A stretch of 64,000 bases of DNA. Origin: Myxocyprinus asiaticus. Its lineage: Eukaryota; Chordata; Actinopteri; Cypriniformes; Catostomidae. Of the stretch, positions 1 through 11,526 are shown in pieces. The notes under the pieces were generated by a model that saw nothing but the letters and a program-made list of their open reading frames with translations, did not search any database and had not been told where the DNA came from. How positions within the stretch are numbered: position 1 is the first letter of the stretch; each line of letters opens with the position of its first letter. A program made the translations under genes and the position numbers. Where the stretch lies: positions 27,642,656 to 27,706,655 of the forward strand of contig NC_059348.1 in the NCBI RefSeq assembly GCF_019703515.2. The letters run 5' to 3'.

Positions 1-482
1 AACAGTCTTGAAAGCAGTCTGTGGCAGTAATAGTGACATACTCCTCAGATTCTGTCACTGCAACTAATGGGTCGGATAAAGGTCCATGCTTGCGTTTGCT
101 AGAAAATTCTGAATACAGAATGTTTGTGTGTGTGTGTGTGAGAGAGAAGGGGTATTTATAAACATGCTGGATGCTAAAAATGAGGGTTTTCAGTGTGGAG
201 TGGCCAATAAGGATGTAGCTTGTGCGATCATGTGATGAAAGACTTGGAAGGAACGTGTGGACGGAATTAGGGTGAGAGAGGAAGAGAGTGGGGGGGGGGG
301 GGGGGGGGGGCGATTCAGAGAGAAGCAGAGTCATCTCAGCCTCAGTGTTTTTCTGAGTAGAGAGAGGTTAAGAGACCAGCGCTGTAGACTAACTCTCAGC
401 ACCTCATTTAAATGATTGGCATTTACTGAGAGATAGACACCTTGATAAAGGAAAAATATATCAACAGACGAGGACCATAAGG
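1..482 (+). other. Sequence upstream of the MAP4-like coding start (5' UTR or upstream intron)
   Basis: No coding signal is seen. The frame of the ATG at 483 is closed by a stop codon at 390-392, with no other ATG between, which supports 483 as the start. The stretch holds a short GT run near 125-140 and a 21-base G run. I see no convincing TATA box, so whether this is promoter, 5' UTR or intron is not resolved. Confidence 0.5.
290..310. repeat. Poly-G tract (21 bases)
   Basis: An uninterrupted run of 21 G lies about 170 bases upstream of the start codon. It could form a G-quadruplex-like structure or simply be a slippage-prone mononucleotide tract of uncertain true length. Confidence 0.8.
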
Positions 483-1317
483 ATGTCATCTCAGCGCTCA
501 GAGTACAGAGATCTGTGCTCAGTGCCACCCTCCATGCCAGGCTTGGCATCGTCAAAAGCTGCCCAAGACTGGAGCTGGCAGCAGGGGCAACCAAGCAGTC
601 TGGAGTCCTCCAGACTGTTGGAGAATGACAAGCAGGGCCTTTCCACCAAGTCAACAGCACTCAGCCAGGAGGCAGAACCACGGGTAACCAGTTACCAGAA
701 CAACAGGGGTGGCAAGAATATGGGCAGTATGGCAGAAAGCCCTGCAAGCCTCTCATCCTCTCCATCACCCGTGTCTCCAGGGAAGCCCCTTTCCACCAGT
801 GGGGTGACACAAAGATCCAATGGGTCACCTTCACCTCTGACTATCATCTCGCTGTCGTCAGACTTACGCAAACCAGACAGCGATTGGGGTTCGCCTCCCA
901 GCACTAAGACAGGCCCCACAATGAACTATTGCGTGGTAGGCATTGTGAATGACAGCTACATGGAAGGCACGGTTGATGGTAAAACAGGGGCACACCCACC
1001 AGCGGGCACATTCCCCATGCAGAACAGAGTGATCCAGCGTACAATGTCAGACAATACCCACCTGACCGTGCCTGCTAGCCTCCAACTGCCTGATAAATAT
1101 CCTGGCAAGGATGTGCCACCTTTTCAGACTGCTGTCAAATGCTTCACCGTAGAGGACAAAGAAAGTATTCTGTCAAACACAAATATCCTGTCAGCCCCTG
1201 CTACTAAGAAAGAAAAACTTGCTGGAGCACCACTGAGTCCTGACAGGACCCAACAGCCATTGGAAAGTGGTCCATCCCTTACTTCCATAGACATTCAGCC
1301 TCCAGGCATCTATAATG
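483..1317 (+). CDS. map4-like: MAP4-like protein, first coding exon
   Basis: This is the start of a MAP2/MAP4/tau-family gene whose later exons carry the tubulin-binding repeats. The exon encodes about 278 residues rich in Ser, Pro, Thr and Gln and low in predicted order, which fits the projection domain of such proteins. I do not recognise the sequence itself. The start is the ATG at 483 because an in-frame stop lies at 390-392. The donor is taken as G|GTAGGT after 1317 rather than the nearby GTGAGA at 1322. Only the first leaves one base (phase 1), which joins the next exon at 5171 (or 5177) in frame. The assignment to this gene rests on strand, phase and position, not on homology. Confidence 0.65.
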
Positions 1318-1717
1318 GTAGGTGAGATCAGATGCTGTGTCCTACATTGTGTGGAATCATAGGGCTAGGGTGTGTTCAAATGATTGGTGGATGTAGCTTT
1401 GATTGGTCATTGAATAACTTCATAGGTACTAGTCCTTATGCACCAACAGATGTTTAGTGTAGTTGATGTTTCTTTATATACTGTGGTTTGACAGAGCTGA
1501 ACATTATATGGGTGCTTTAAAGCCATCCATGTAATTTAGTTTTTGTGGCAGACACACCCTCACAGATGGTTGCTTGTAGATGGTTGTTGTTAGAAAACTT
1601 TTAATTAAAATCTGTCATCATTTACTCACCTACATGTTGTTCCAAACCCTTTCTTCCGTGGGACAGAAAATGAGACTTTAGGCAGAATTTGAGGGGCTAT
1701 AAATCACCATTCATTTT

Positions 1718-1720
<3 letters not shown>

Positions 1721-1755
<35 letters not shown>

Positions 1756-1756
1756 A
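1721..1756. repeat. (TATC)n/(TTTC)n microsatellite
   Basis: Tetranucleotide repeat of tatc units passing into tttc units, immediately left of the Tc1/mariner-type element that follows. Confidence 0.8.
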
Positions 1757-3352
1757 TATACAACCCCAATTCCGAAAAAAGTTTGGACAGTATGAAAAAT
1801 GCTAATAAAAACAAAAAGGAGTGATTTGTTAATTATATTCACTGTTTGCTATATTGAAAGCACTACAACTACACATGATATGATGTTTTACCATGTGAAG
1901 TTCATTTTTTTTTAATTTATTTATTTATTTATTTTTTATAAATGTACAGTAATTTCAAATCAGATGATTGCAACATGCTCCAAAAATGTTGAGACAGTCA
2001 AATGTTTACCAATGTGAAACATCACCATTTCTTTTAATAACACTTATTTAGCATTTGGGAACTGAAGACACAAGTTTGTTAAGTTTAGAAAGTGGAATTT
2101 TCCACCGTTCATCCATTATGTAGGTCTTAAGCTGCACAATTGTATGGGGACTTCGTTGCCAGATGGTTTGCTTAATAATGCGCCACACATTCTCAATTGG
2201 AGACAGGTCAGGACTGCAGGCAGGCCAATCTAGCACCCGCACTCTGTTTATGCAGCCATGCACTTGTATCCGGGCGGTATGTGGGAAGTTGTCCTCATGG
2301 AAAATGCAGGGACATCCCTGGAAAAGACGGTGCTGGATGGCAGTATATGTTGCTCCAAAATTTGTATATATCTGTCTGCATTCATGGTGTTCTCACAGAT
2401 GTGCGAGTTACCCGTGTCATGGGCACTGACACACCCCTCGGCCATACAGACACTGTATTTTGGGCCTGACGCTAATAACAGCTTGGATGGTCCTTTTCCT
2501 CTTTGGCCCGGATAACTCGACGGCTGTGTTTTAAAAAAAAATTAAATTAAATGTGGACTCTTCGCACAGTTCCACTGTTCTATTTCCATCTAAGATGAGA
2601 CCGAGCCCAGAGAAGTCGGCAGTGCTTCTGGACAGTGTTGAAGTAGGGCTTCTGCTTTAAATAGTAAAGTCTTAACTTGCATCTGTGGATGCAGCGGCGA
2701 GTGGTGTTGACTAACAAAGGTTTACTAAAGTTATCCGAAGCCCATGTTTATGATATCCATTACAGATGAATGACGTTTTTTAAGACAGTGTCGTCTGAGG
2801 GATCAGAGATCATGCACATTCAGAAGTGGTTTTCATTTTGCCCTTTACGCACTGAGATTTGACCAGATTCCTTGAATCTCTTAACTATATTGTGCACTGT
2901 AGAGGGTGAAATGCCCAAAATCCTTCCAATTTGTCTTTGGTGAACATTGTTCTCAAAGTGCTGGATTATTTGCTGAAGCATCTGCTGGTAAATTTACAAG
3001 TCTTGAACAGTCCTTGCTCTTGAAGGACTAGGCTGTGTTTGGAGGATCCTTATACAGAATACAGTACTATGACACGATTGCCTCACCTGTTTAACATCTT
3101 CTGTTTCACATTGCCTTATTTCAACTTGTCAAATTGTTATTAGTCTTAAATTGCCCCTGTCTCAACTTTTTTGGAGCATGTTGCAATCATCTGATTTGAA
3201 ATTACTGTACATTTAAAAAAAAATAATCACAAGGTAAAACATCATATAATGTGTAGTGCTTTCAATATAGCAAAGGCTGAATATAATTTACAAATCACTC
3301 CTTTTTATTTTTATTAGCATTTTTCATACTGTCCCAACTTTTTTGGAATCAA
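1757..3352 (-). mobile_element. Tc1/mariner (IS630) superfamily element with ~190-bp inverted ends
   Basis: The left end contains 'attccgaaaaaagtttgg' followed by 'acagtatgaaaaatgc'. The reverse complement of the right end repeats this for about 190 bases with scattered mismatches. TA-rich sequence flanks it. The transposase reads on the minus strand and is broken. The outermost 10-15 bases of the two ends differ, so the limits are approximate. Confidence 0.8.
2048..3060 (-). pseudogene. Tc1/mariner transposase remnant
   Basis: The C-terminal fragment at 2048-2263 carries 'DWPACSPDLSPIENVWR', the DDE-domain motif around the last catalytic residue of Tc1/mariner transposases. Coding similarity continues toward 3060 on the minus strand (for example, a helix-turn-helix-like stretch near 2870-2990), but it is interrupted by frameshifts and stops. 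It cannot make a working enzyme as it stands. Confidence 0.75.
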
Positions 3353-4296
3353 ACACCATTTTATTCCAGTGAATGTGTGTGCGTGTGGTATGACTGTAGC
3401 ACACTAGATTGCCAGATACAGAGGTAGAGGTATGAATATTAGATAGACAGGAAGATGGATAAAATTTGCAACTGAGTGTGTGCAACTGAGCACCTGCAGG
3501 GATACACTAAAATATCAACAGCTTAACCTTTGTATGTCCTTTGTCATGGTTCTTCCATACTGAGATGAGCCCACATTTAACAGATACACACCTTATCATG
3601 TTATTACTGTATTTATTTATTGATACTGTAGCTGTATAAAGAGCTTCAGAAAAGGAGATATTCATATAGAAAATAAAGCAAAGCTATACAATGCAGTTTT
3701 ATTTCATACAAAAGGAAACAGACATCCTGTTTTCAGATCAACATATATGTAACAATAACACTAAATTTAACTTACGTAAGTTTCACAATCAGTATTTTTT
3801 GTCTAAGGAACAGTGCTTTTTCTTTCTGTGTCTCAACCTCTTTGTTGCCTCTCCTCTGTCTCTCTCTCACACACTCACACAGTTTTTGGTGTTTTGGTGT
3901 TCCGTTGGCCATTGATTTTTCACTTTGTGGAGAGAATGGTGCCAGGTTACATAAGGCATCCAGGCTGACAATGTTCTTTTCTGTCCATCCGCTCAAGGCT
4001 CTGTAACTTCCAGTGCCCTTCTCATGACCTCTCATGCTCTTCTACTCCCATTCTTATAATCAGAAAGTACTGTGGCTGAGGCATGTCTTATTGTTAATAA
4101 AATGGAACTAACTGTTAATTTAAAATGTATGTCCCAATTGCAGCTTGGGTATTAAAGAAACCTACAAATAAAAGTTTTGTTACATTTAGCATGCATTCTG
4201 GATCTCATTCACTAACTGCATATACAGTATGCATGTATATGTGTGTAAAACCATCAAGTGAACATAATAATAATTAATAATTATTTTTATATATAT
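3353..4296. other. Intron of MAP4-like gene, no feature seen
   Basis: AT-rich intronic sequence. Reading frames here on both strands show no family resemblance. A (CT/CA)-rich stretch near 3850-3880 is the only local structure. Confidence 0.5.
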
Positions 4297-4812
4297 ACAC
4301 ACTACCGGTCAAAAGTTTTGAAACACTTACTCATTCTTTATTGTAATTTTTTTTTCTTCACATTTTAGAATAATAGTAAAGTCATTAAAACTATGGAATA
4401 ACATAAATGGAACTATGGGAATTATGTTGTGACTAAACAAAATCCAAAATAAATCAAAACTGTGTTATATTTTAGCATCTTCAAAGTAGTCACTCTTGAC
4501 ATTTTCTCAACCAACTTCTTGAGGTATCACCCTGGGATGCTTTTAAAACAGTATTGAAGGAGTTCCCGTCTATGTTGGGCACTTACTGGCTGCTTTTCTT
4601 TATTATTTGGTCCAAGTCTTCAATTTCAAAAACTTTTTTTTTTTTTTTTATTAAATTTTAGTTTTATAATGAAATAAATTAATATGGTGGCACAATTATA
4701 TTTTTGTCTACAAAACTAATTTCAAACATTTAAGCATACGCCTTCAGATCAAAAGATTTTTAAGATCATGGGAAACATTTCAGTCGTGTTTCAAATATTT
4801 TGACCGGTAGTA
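4297..4812. mobile_element. Non-autonomous Tc1-like MITE
   Basis: The left end 'cactaccggtcaaaagtttt' is matched by the inverted right end 'aaatattttgaccggtagt', and both are flanked by TA. There is no transposase frame. The ends resemble the common fish Tc1 termini containing 'ctaccggtcaaaagttt'. A (TA)n run follows directly to 4833. Confidence 0.8.
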
Positions 4813-5170
4813 TATATATATATATATATATAATTATGAATCATTAATTTATTTCAGAGTAAAAAAAATGTATGTGCAATATAACTCGAACTGTGATAGG
4901 TTCTGCATAAAAGTAACATTTAATGATGTTTATCGTGTTTCAACTAGATCAATATTAGAACAAGTGTAAGAACAAATTTATGTGCATCTGCACCTGTTAT
5001 GAAATTTTGCATTATAACTTTTTCTGTGCACATTAGAACAGTTGAACACAATTATAAGTGAATGAGACCAAACAGTACTTATAATGATAATTATAAGAAT
5101 TGAAATTGAATTGTACACATTAGCTTGAGTAAATATTTGTCAATATTTGCAAATTTGTCTTTTGTGAAAG

Positions 5171-5604
5171 TGAAAGAAGATAAGACAGCCAAGGGGAAAA
5201 TGGAGAAGGTGGACACTACCCCAAAGATGGACAACATCAACATCACTGAGAAGCAAGATAAGCCTGAGAAGATGGAGAGTATCGATCACCTGGACAAGAA
5301 AGAGATAGACGATGCCACAAAGAAAGTGGACAATGTGGACAAGACTCAGAAGAGTGAGCAGATCATCAAAGATGAGATGAAAGCTGAGAATAAGGAGAAA
5401 CAGGATAATAAAGCAGAGAAGAATGAGAAGGTTGAGAAAGTGGACAAACCTGAGAAGACAAACAAGGATAAAGAGGAGAAGAAAATTAATGGAGAAAAAG
5501 TGGACAAGACAGCTAAAACTGAGAAGAATGCAAAGACTGCTAAAGAGACTGCTAAGTCCCCAACGGCTAGCAAGGACATGACCAGCCCTGACAGTAAGGC
5601 TAAG
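5171..5604 (+). CDS. map4-like: MAP4-like protein, Lys/Asp/Glu-rich exon
   Basis: This exon encodes about 145 residues that are almost all K, E, D, T, N and V, with recurring 'VDK', 'EKxDK' and 'KTEK' units, giving a highly charged and probably disordered segment. The acceptor follows 'cttttgtgaaag' at 5170, though AG at 5176 also keeps the frame. The donor AAG|GTAAGT at 5604 is a full consensus and leaves phase 0. Lys-rich projection segments with imperfect repeats are usual for MAP4-type proteins. No tubulin-binding repeat is present. The frame closes soon after the donor, as expected for an internal exon. Confidence 0.8.
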
Positions 5605-5878
5605 GTAAGTCTGGAAACACAGAGGAATTTTAACATCCATCCGATATGCTTCTATGATTTAAACTGTCACATTTGAGAGTATATGTATTTGTGCATGAGA
5701 AGGAGTACTTGCTCAAGTTTTTCTATTTTCAGAAAAATGAAAGACTGGTTACCCAATCTCACATCATTTATTATTATTTATGAACAGTCTTTACGATCAT
5801 TGCTGCTACCTTACTTTTGTCATGCTCCCATGTTTGCATATAGTTTTTATTTTGTGCTTTTTGTAAATACATGCACAG

Positions 5879-6076
5879 CCTTCAGTTGGGTCAACCAAAC
5901 AAAGTTCAGCAAGACCAAATTCGCTGTCCACTGGAGACAGTGCTGGTGCCCCCAAACGCACTTCCCCCACTGCCAACTCGACCAATAAAAAAAGCCCTAT
6001 GCCCAAGACAACAACCCCTACTGCTCGCACCAAGAAAATCCCCACCACCACATCTACTCTTGATGCTAAGGCCAAG
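5879..6076 (+). CDS. map4-like: MAP4-like protein, Ser/Thr/Pro-rich exon
   Basis: This 198-base exon encodes 66 residues in phase 0 at both ends, between 'gcacag' and AAG|GTGAGT. It is rich in S, T, P and K, with segments such as 'KKSPMPKTTTPTARTKK', typical of the basic proline-rich region in front of the repeats of tau, MAP2 and MAP4. Such segments help bind the acidic microtubule surface and are phosphorylation targets in the family. Confidence 0.85.
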
Positions 6077-6479
6077 GTGAGTTAACCCTATTTCTCCCCA
6101 TCTGTGCTTTGGCGTCCAGTCTAATCCATAAGGGAGGCCACTTGCAACCTTCCCTGGTGCCCATCTCTTCCCATAAAATCACTTGTCTGTGTGCATTGCC
6201 TGAGTGTTCCTACAATGGAAGAACTTCATTCTGGCTTGAAAAGTGCTATCACAGGGAAAATCACAAAAGACTAAGAGGAATGTTTTGGGGCAACATCACT
6301 GAATAGTTTTAAATATGATGCTCAGTTTAGTTCTGCCTCTTAAATTTTCCAAAGGGCCAATATCAATTTGTTGGATGTGACTGAATATAACTAGATGCCT
6401 CTTGATTTTATTTTGGTTTAAAATAGTTTTGTCCAACTTTAATTTATGGAGTTAATAATTAATTCTTACCTCTTAAAGT

Positions 6480-6770
6480 GTTAAAGAAGTAGTTCATCCA
6501 GCAAATTCTGGCATCATTTACTTAGCCTCATGGTGTTTCAAACCGGTATGGTTTTCTTAACCCATAAGGAGATGTTAGTCTCAGTCACTATTCGATTTCA
6601 TTTCTTTCTTTTTGTTTTCTTTTTTTTAACTTCCATACAATGAAAGTGAATGTTGACTGAGGCTAACATTCTAAATGAAGGTGAGTAAATGATGACAGAA
6701 CATTTTGGGTGATTTTTTTGGGGTGAAATATTTGGGATATTTTGGGTGAACTGTCCCTTTGATGCCACTG
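6480..6770. mobile_element. Palindromic MITE ('agggatagttcacc' family)
   Basis: The left arm 'agtagttcatccagcaaatt' through 'gcctcatggtgtttcaaacc' is mirrored by the right arm 'ggtgagtaaatgatgacaga' through 'gggtgaactgtcccttt'. The arms pair across a short A/T-rich centre. No coding capacity. Related copies occur at several other places in this window. Confidence 0.7.
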
Positions 6771-6870
6771 TGTATGTAATTAATTTAATCTAACCCCTCT
6801 GTATCAGCTCATTATTCCTTGTTATTCAAGATTCTTCTTTCAGTCTCATTTGTTTCTTTGTTCTCCTCAG

Positions 6871-6997
6871 TCTTCTGAGAGTGCCACAGCAACCCAGCGT
6901 CGCCCTCCAGTGCCAAAGGCTAAAGGTGCATCTGCTACCAACTCTAAAAACAGCACTATCACCCCAGCAACCACCACCTCTGCCCGACACACCTCTG
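6871..6997 (+). CDS. map4-like: MAP4-like protein, proline-rich exon
   Basis: This 127-base exon follows a strong pyrimidine tract and 'ctcctcag'. It encodes 'SSESATATQRRPPVPKAKG' and continues S/T-rich to the donor TCTG|GTTGGT. The donor is weak, but only this site leaves the phase-1 base that the next exon needs. Basic 'RRPPVPKAK' stretches are characteristic of the region just before the tubulin-binding repeats. Confidence 0.8.
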
Positions 6998-7081
6998 GTT
7001 GGTTTTACTGGGATCGAGGGTATACAGGGTATACAGTACATTAAAATTTCCATATCTTCATTTGATTCTTTGTGTTCACAG

Positions 7082-7129
7082 CTACAAAAACTGAAAACCA
7101 ATCAGGAGATGTGAAAAAGACAACACCAG
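7082..7129 (+). CDS. map4-like: MAP4-like protein, 48-base microexon
   Basis: A small in-frame exon (phase 1 in, phase 1 out) encoding 'ATKTENQSGDVKKTTP', with the acceptor 'gttcacag' and donor CCAG|GTTAGA. Because its length is a multiple of three and both phases match, it can be skipped without a frameshift. The intron before it is only 84 bases. Confidence 0.75.
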
Positions 7130-7619
7130 GTTAGAATAAGTTTCTTATCTATAGAAATACTTTACGTAGATCATTAGTATTGAGTATATCAAGATCACAT
7201 AGTTAATTAAATAAACACAAAATTTTAAAGGCCCAAGTGGTGATATTTATTATTATATACAGTATCAGATTTCTTAACCAACAAAATATGCATTAGTTAT
7301 CTTTGTTAACATCTTCTTTATTTTTGCTGCTTGTAGTGACACATTTTAATAACTCATGTTTGCACTAAAATATTTTCTTTGCTTTATACTCATTCATACC
7401 CTTATGCTTTATACTCATCGAAACTCTTATAACTATTATATTATGTCGATCACATACTAAAGCTACACTTTCAAACTAAAGCTGAAAAGAAACTTAAGTA
7501 AACAGAAATACAGTTATAAATTATACAAAAACCCTGGTATTCTTTTCATAAATCAAAAGTCTAAACTTTGTTCATTTCTCTTCATTAAAAACAATTCTGA
7601 AAACAAGTATAAAGTAAAA

Positions 7620-7624
7620 ATATA

Positions 7625-7688
<64 letters not shown>
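7620..7688. repeat. (TA)n microsatellite
   Basis: About 65 bases of almost pure TA dinucleotide in the intron of the MAP4-like gene. Confidence 0.9.
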
Positions 7689-7690
<2 letters not shown>

Positions 7691-7739
7691 CATGATGATT
7701 ATGTGGTTTACAATAAATTCATTTTCTTTATTCTCCATG

Positions 7740-8110
7740 ATAAGCCTAAACAATGTGTGTTTACTTTCTGACACTCAATAACATCAGGGGTGTCACCTTA
7801 AATGTCCAAAACAAGAGAGATCCACTTTATAGTGGTCATCAAAGATGCTTTTGTGCTAATAAAGGTGCTTACTTGTCAGCAGTTGTTACTGAATGCTGCT
7901 TTAATGAGGCTTTAAAGAGCAGGATGAGAAGTTTACCTCTACCGTTTCCTGAGAACACAACAATTCTTGGCTAATACACACTGATTGGTGCATTTGGTCA
8001 TCATTAAATCTGAAGCTGCTGAAAAAGTCAGGGATAGACTTACTCACAAAGCCTTGTCTCATACCATCACATTGATGCAGCCTTAACTCTCATGGTCTGT
8101 CTTCCTCTCT
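7740..8110. other. Intron sequence, no feature seen
   Basis: No conserved coding sequence or clear repeat was recognised between the TA run and the LINE fragment. Confidence 0.4.
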
Positions 8111-8114
8111 CTTT

Positions 8115-10672
8115 TCCTCTCTACTGGCAAGGCTCCGGGGACAGATGATTTTGCCGCAGAATTTTTTAGATCCTATGCTACAGAACTGGCTCCACTTATG
8201 TTAGAAGTTTATACTGAATCATTAAAGAATGCAAAGCTTCCTCCTACCATGACACAAGCCCGGATCAGTCTGATTCTTTAAAAGGACAAAGATCCAAGCG
8301 AGTGTAAAAGTTACCGTCCAATCTCCTGGATCCAACTTGATGTAAAAATATTGTCAAAAATTCTGGCTAACCGATTAAGAAAGGTTATGACATCTCTTAT
8401 ACATATAGATCAGGTGGGGTTTTTTCGGGGCCGTAGCTCTTCTGATAACATCAGGCGTCTCATCAATATCATGTGGTCAGTAGCAAATTATCTCCGATGA
8501 GTCTCCGGTTGCTACCATCTCACTTGATGCCGAAAAGGCATTTGATATGGTAGAATGGGATTATCTTTTTAAGATTTTGGAAATGTATGAGTTCGGGAGT
8601 ACATTTATTGGTTGGATTAAGTTACTTTATAGACACCCTGTAGCAGCAGTACAAACAAATGGATTAATTTCAGATTATTTTACTCTGGATAGGGGCACTC
8701 GGCAGGGTTGCCCTCTTTTCCCCTTATTGTTCTGTCTTGCCCTGGAACCATTAGCAGCCACGATAAGAAAGGAGGATGATTTTCCAGGGGTGATTGCGGG
8801 AGGTATGGCTCATGAGATTTTGCTTAACGCAGATGATATTTTATTATTCGTCTCCGACCCTACTAGATCTATGCCTTGCCTCCACAGAATTATAAATTCC
8901 TTTTCCAAGTTCTCAGGATACAAAGTCAATTGGTCTAAATCCGAAGCTTTGGCTCTGACAGCCTACTGTCCAGTAACAGCTTTCCAGCCAGGAGCCTTGC
9001 AATGGCCCAAACAGGGCATTAAGTATTTGGGGATTTTATTCCCAGCAGATTTGTCTGATTTAGTGTGTTAATTTTGATCCTTCAATAAAAAGGTTTTCGA
9101 GTGATGTGGGCAGGTGGGCTTCATTACATTTATTGATGATTGGGAAGGTTAATGTTATTAAAATGAATTGTATTCCAAAATTTAACTACCTGCCACAGTC
9201 TCTCCCTGTAGATGTCCCCCTCTCTTATTTCAAGCAATTCGATAGCATAGTGAAGTCCTTCATTTGGAATGGTAAACATCCCAGATTGCATTTTAATAAG
9301 TTACATAGGCCGATTGACAAAGGTGGGCTAGGCCTAACCAAGATTTTGTTTTATTATTATGCGTTTGGCCTCAGGCATTTGGCTCATTGGTCGTTTCCAC
9401 CTGAAAGAGCCCCTCCCTGGTTTTCTATTGAACAGGAAGTCCTTGCCCCTATTTAGCCACTGCAAAGCCTTTCTATCAAAGTAACCGGAGAAGTTAAATC
9501 ACACCCCATTATTTCACATTTGCATGTGATTTGGACAAGAGTGGCCAGAGTATTTAATTCGGACATTTATTTAAATGTTACCTCAAGCATATGGCTGAAC
9601 CCTAAACTATGTATTAATAAGTCCCCTTTCTGCTGGTCAGAGAGGATTGTGAGGGGGGGTTACTACACTCGGCGACCTGTATGAGAGTGGAGTGTCGAGA
9701 TTTTTTGAGAATTTGGTTAATCATTTTGGATTCCCAGATCTCAGTTCTATAAGTATTTACAGCTGTGCCACATGCTCTGTATTGTTTCTGGGAGTAGCAC
9801 ACCCCACCCTAAAGCGGCAGGTGCTTTGAGAGAGGTGATTGCTGCTTTTGGAAAAGGTCATGAGGCATCAGTGTATTACTCCCTGCTAATTCAGAGAATT
9901 TGGTATTGGAGGATGGAGTGTGGACTAAGATTCTGAAAAATGTCAAGTCTGTATCTAGAGATGCAAGGGTTCGCCTTATGCAATTTAATATTTTACATAG
10001 ATTTTATTGGACCCCCTCTAGAGTATATAGGCTTGGTCTTAAAGACAAACCCACCTGCTGGTGATGCTAGTCAGAAGTTGGAGACACTACCCATGTCTTT
10101 TGGGGGTGTGTTAAGATCCAGGAGTTTTGGTTGAGGGTTCTGAGTTATTTGTGTGATGTTTTGCTTTGTCCCAGACTCTGTATTTTGGGTGATGGGGCGG
10201 TCATGAATTTAGGGGATAATCACATTAAAAACTGGGTTCTGACCAGTCTCATGATCGGCAGGCAAGTAATTTTAAGGGGTTGGAAGCACCCTCTTTTTCG
10301 GAGTGGTGTGTGGAAATGGGGAGGGTAGCTGCATTTGAGGAAGTGGTAAGTAGAAGGCTGGGGTTTAGGGACTTATTTGTTAAAAAATGGGGCAAATATT
10401 TAGTTTTTTGGGGGGACTCTCAGGGAGGGGATGTGGAGAGTGTAGTTTAGTTTAATCATGTATGCTTATTATTATTTTATTGATTTATTTATTTATATAT
10501 TTTTTTGGATTGTGTGTGTGTGTGTTATGTGGGACCACAGGGGTGTTCGTTAGGGGACAGTGTGGGATTGTATTAGTGGGGTTTAAATGTAAAATGTTGA
10601 TTCTTTATATATGTGTTGAGTTTTTCACTGTCATGTGCATATGAATCAATAAAAATGTTAATTACAAATTGC
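8115..10672 (+). mobile_element. 5'-truncated Tx1/L1-like non-LTR retrotransposon
   Basis: The fragment begins inside reverse transcriptase ('GKAPGTDDF' region near 8130) and runs to a 3' end with the polyadenylation-like 'aataaaaatgttaatta' near 10650. Frames between 8547 and 10328 read as RT, thumb and C-terminal domain. A lost 5' end with a preserved 3' end is the usual outcome of target-primed reverse transcription. It lies in sense orientation in a MAP4-like intron. Confidence 0.85.
8130..9456 (+). pseudogene. LINE reverse transcriptase remnant
   Basis: Recognisable RT blocks are 'YRPIS' near 8310, 'SLDAEKAFD' near 8530, 'RGTRQGCPL' near 8695 and the catalytic block near 8826. The catalytic box reads NADD instead of the usual Y/FADD. 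Stops and frameshifts occur near 8279, 8500, 9068 and 9455, so it is inactive. It matches the Tx1/L1 lineage by the form 'DRGTRQGCPLFPLLFCLALE' and the following 'SDP' pattern. Confidence 0.85.
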
Positions 10673-11526
10673 GTTAACCCGAAACTGTACATTCTTTAAA
10701 CTATAACGTTTTTTTTTCCATTTAAAATTAGCTTTATTAATCAGCATGTTTCAAGCCTTTCACAAACAGATTATTTTTGTGAAAATTAATCAAACATTAT
10801 CGCTCGCATAAATGGCAAGGAAAACAACCAAAAATGTGATTTTACTAGTAGCATAGTGGAGTTCTTATTAGAACGTTTCCATTATTTGATAGTCTGACCA
10901 TTTATATGCCTAATTAACTTTAGCTAACAGTATTTTTAAGCTTCACTATTGTGCTCAGAGGTGGGTAGAGTAGCCAAAAACTTTACTCAAGTAAAAGTAC
11001 AATTACTTAAATAAAATAATAAGTAGAAGTAAAAGTAATAATGTTAAAAATTACTCCAGTAAGAGTAAGAAAGTATCCAATAAAAAGAATACTCAAGTAG
11101 TGAGTAACTAGTTACTTTCACATATAACATAATGGATGTTTACTCTCCTATATTCCAGTAAATGATACACATTTAACGTGCATTGCAGAATGATTAATAA
11201 TAATAATACTATTAATATTATTGTTAATAATGGAAATTGTCATCATTCACCACCATGTTTTTCCAAACCCATATGACCCATATGACTTCTTTCTTCCATG
11301 CATCAAATTAAAGGGATAGTTCACAAAAAAATTAAAAAGTTCTCACCCTCATGCCATCTCAGATGTGTATGATTCTTTCTTCTGCAGAACACAAATGAAG
11401 ATTTTTAGAAGATTATCTCAGCTATGTTGGTCCATACAATTCTCCTAAAAGCACATAGAGGCAGCATAAAAGTAATTCATACGACTTCAGTGATATGATA
11501 GGTGTGGGTGAGAAACAGATAAATAT

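Noticed and set aside
692..919. Minus-strand frame opposite the first MAP4-like exon
   Set aside because: Antisense shadow of a coding exon, with no motif.
1318..1325. Alternative donor TAG|GTGAGA for the first MAP4-like exon
   Set aside because: It matches consensus better, but the two leftover bases would put the next exon (5171 or 5177) out of frame; it could only serve an unseen exon of another phase.
2163..2515. Three overlapping plus-strand frames of 85-90 residues
   Set aside because: They lie inside the Tc1/mariner element opposite its minus-strand transposase remnant and resemble no protein.
5140..5640. Long minus-strand frame (Leu/Phe/Ile/Val-rich) opposite the Lys-rich exon
   Set aside because: It is the antisense reading of AAG/GAG-rich coding sequence; hydrophobic antisense frames follow automatically. 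The plus strand has correct splice sites and phases.
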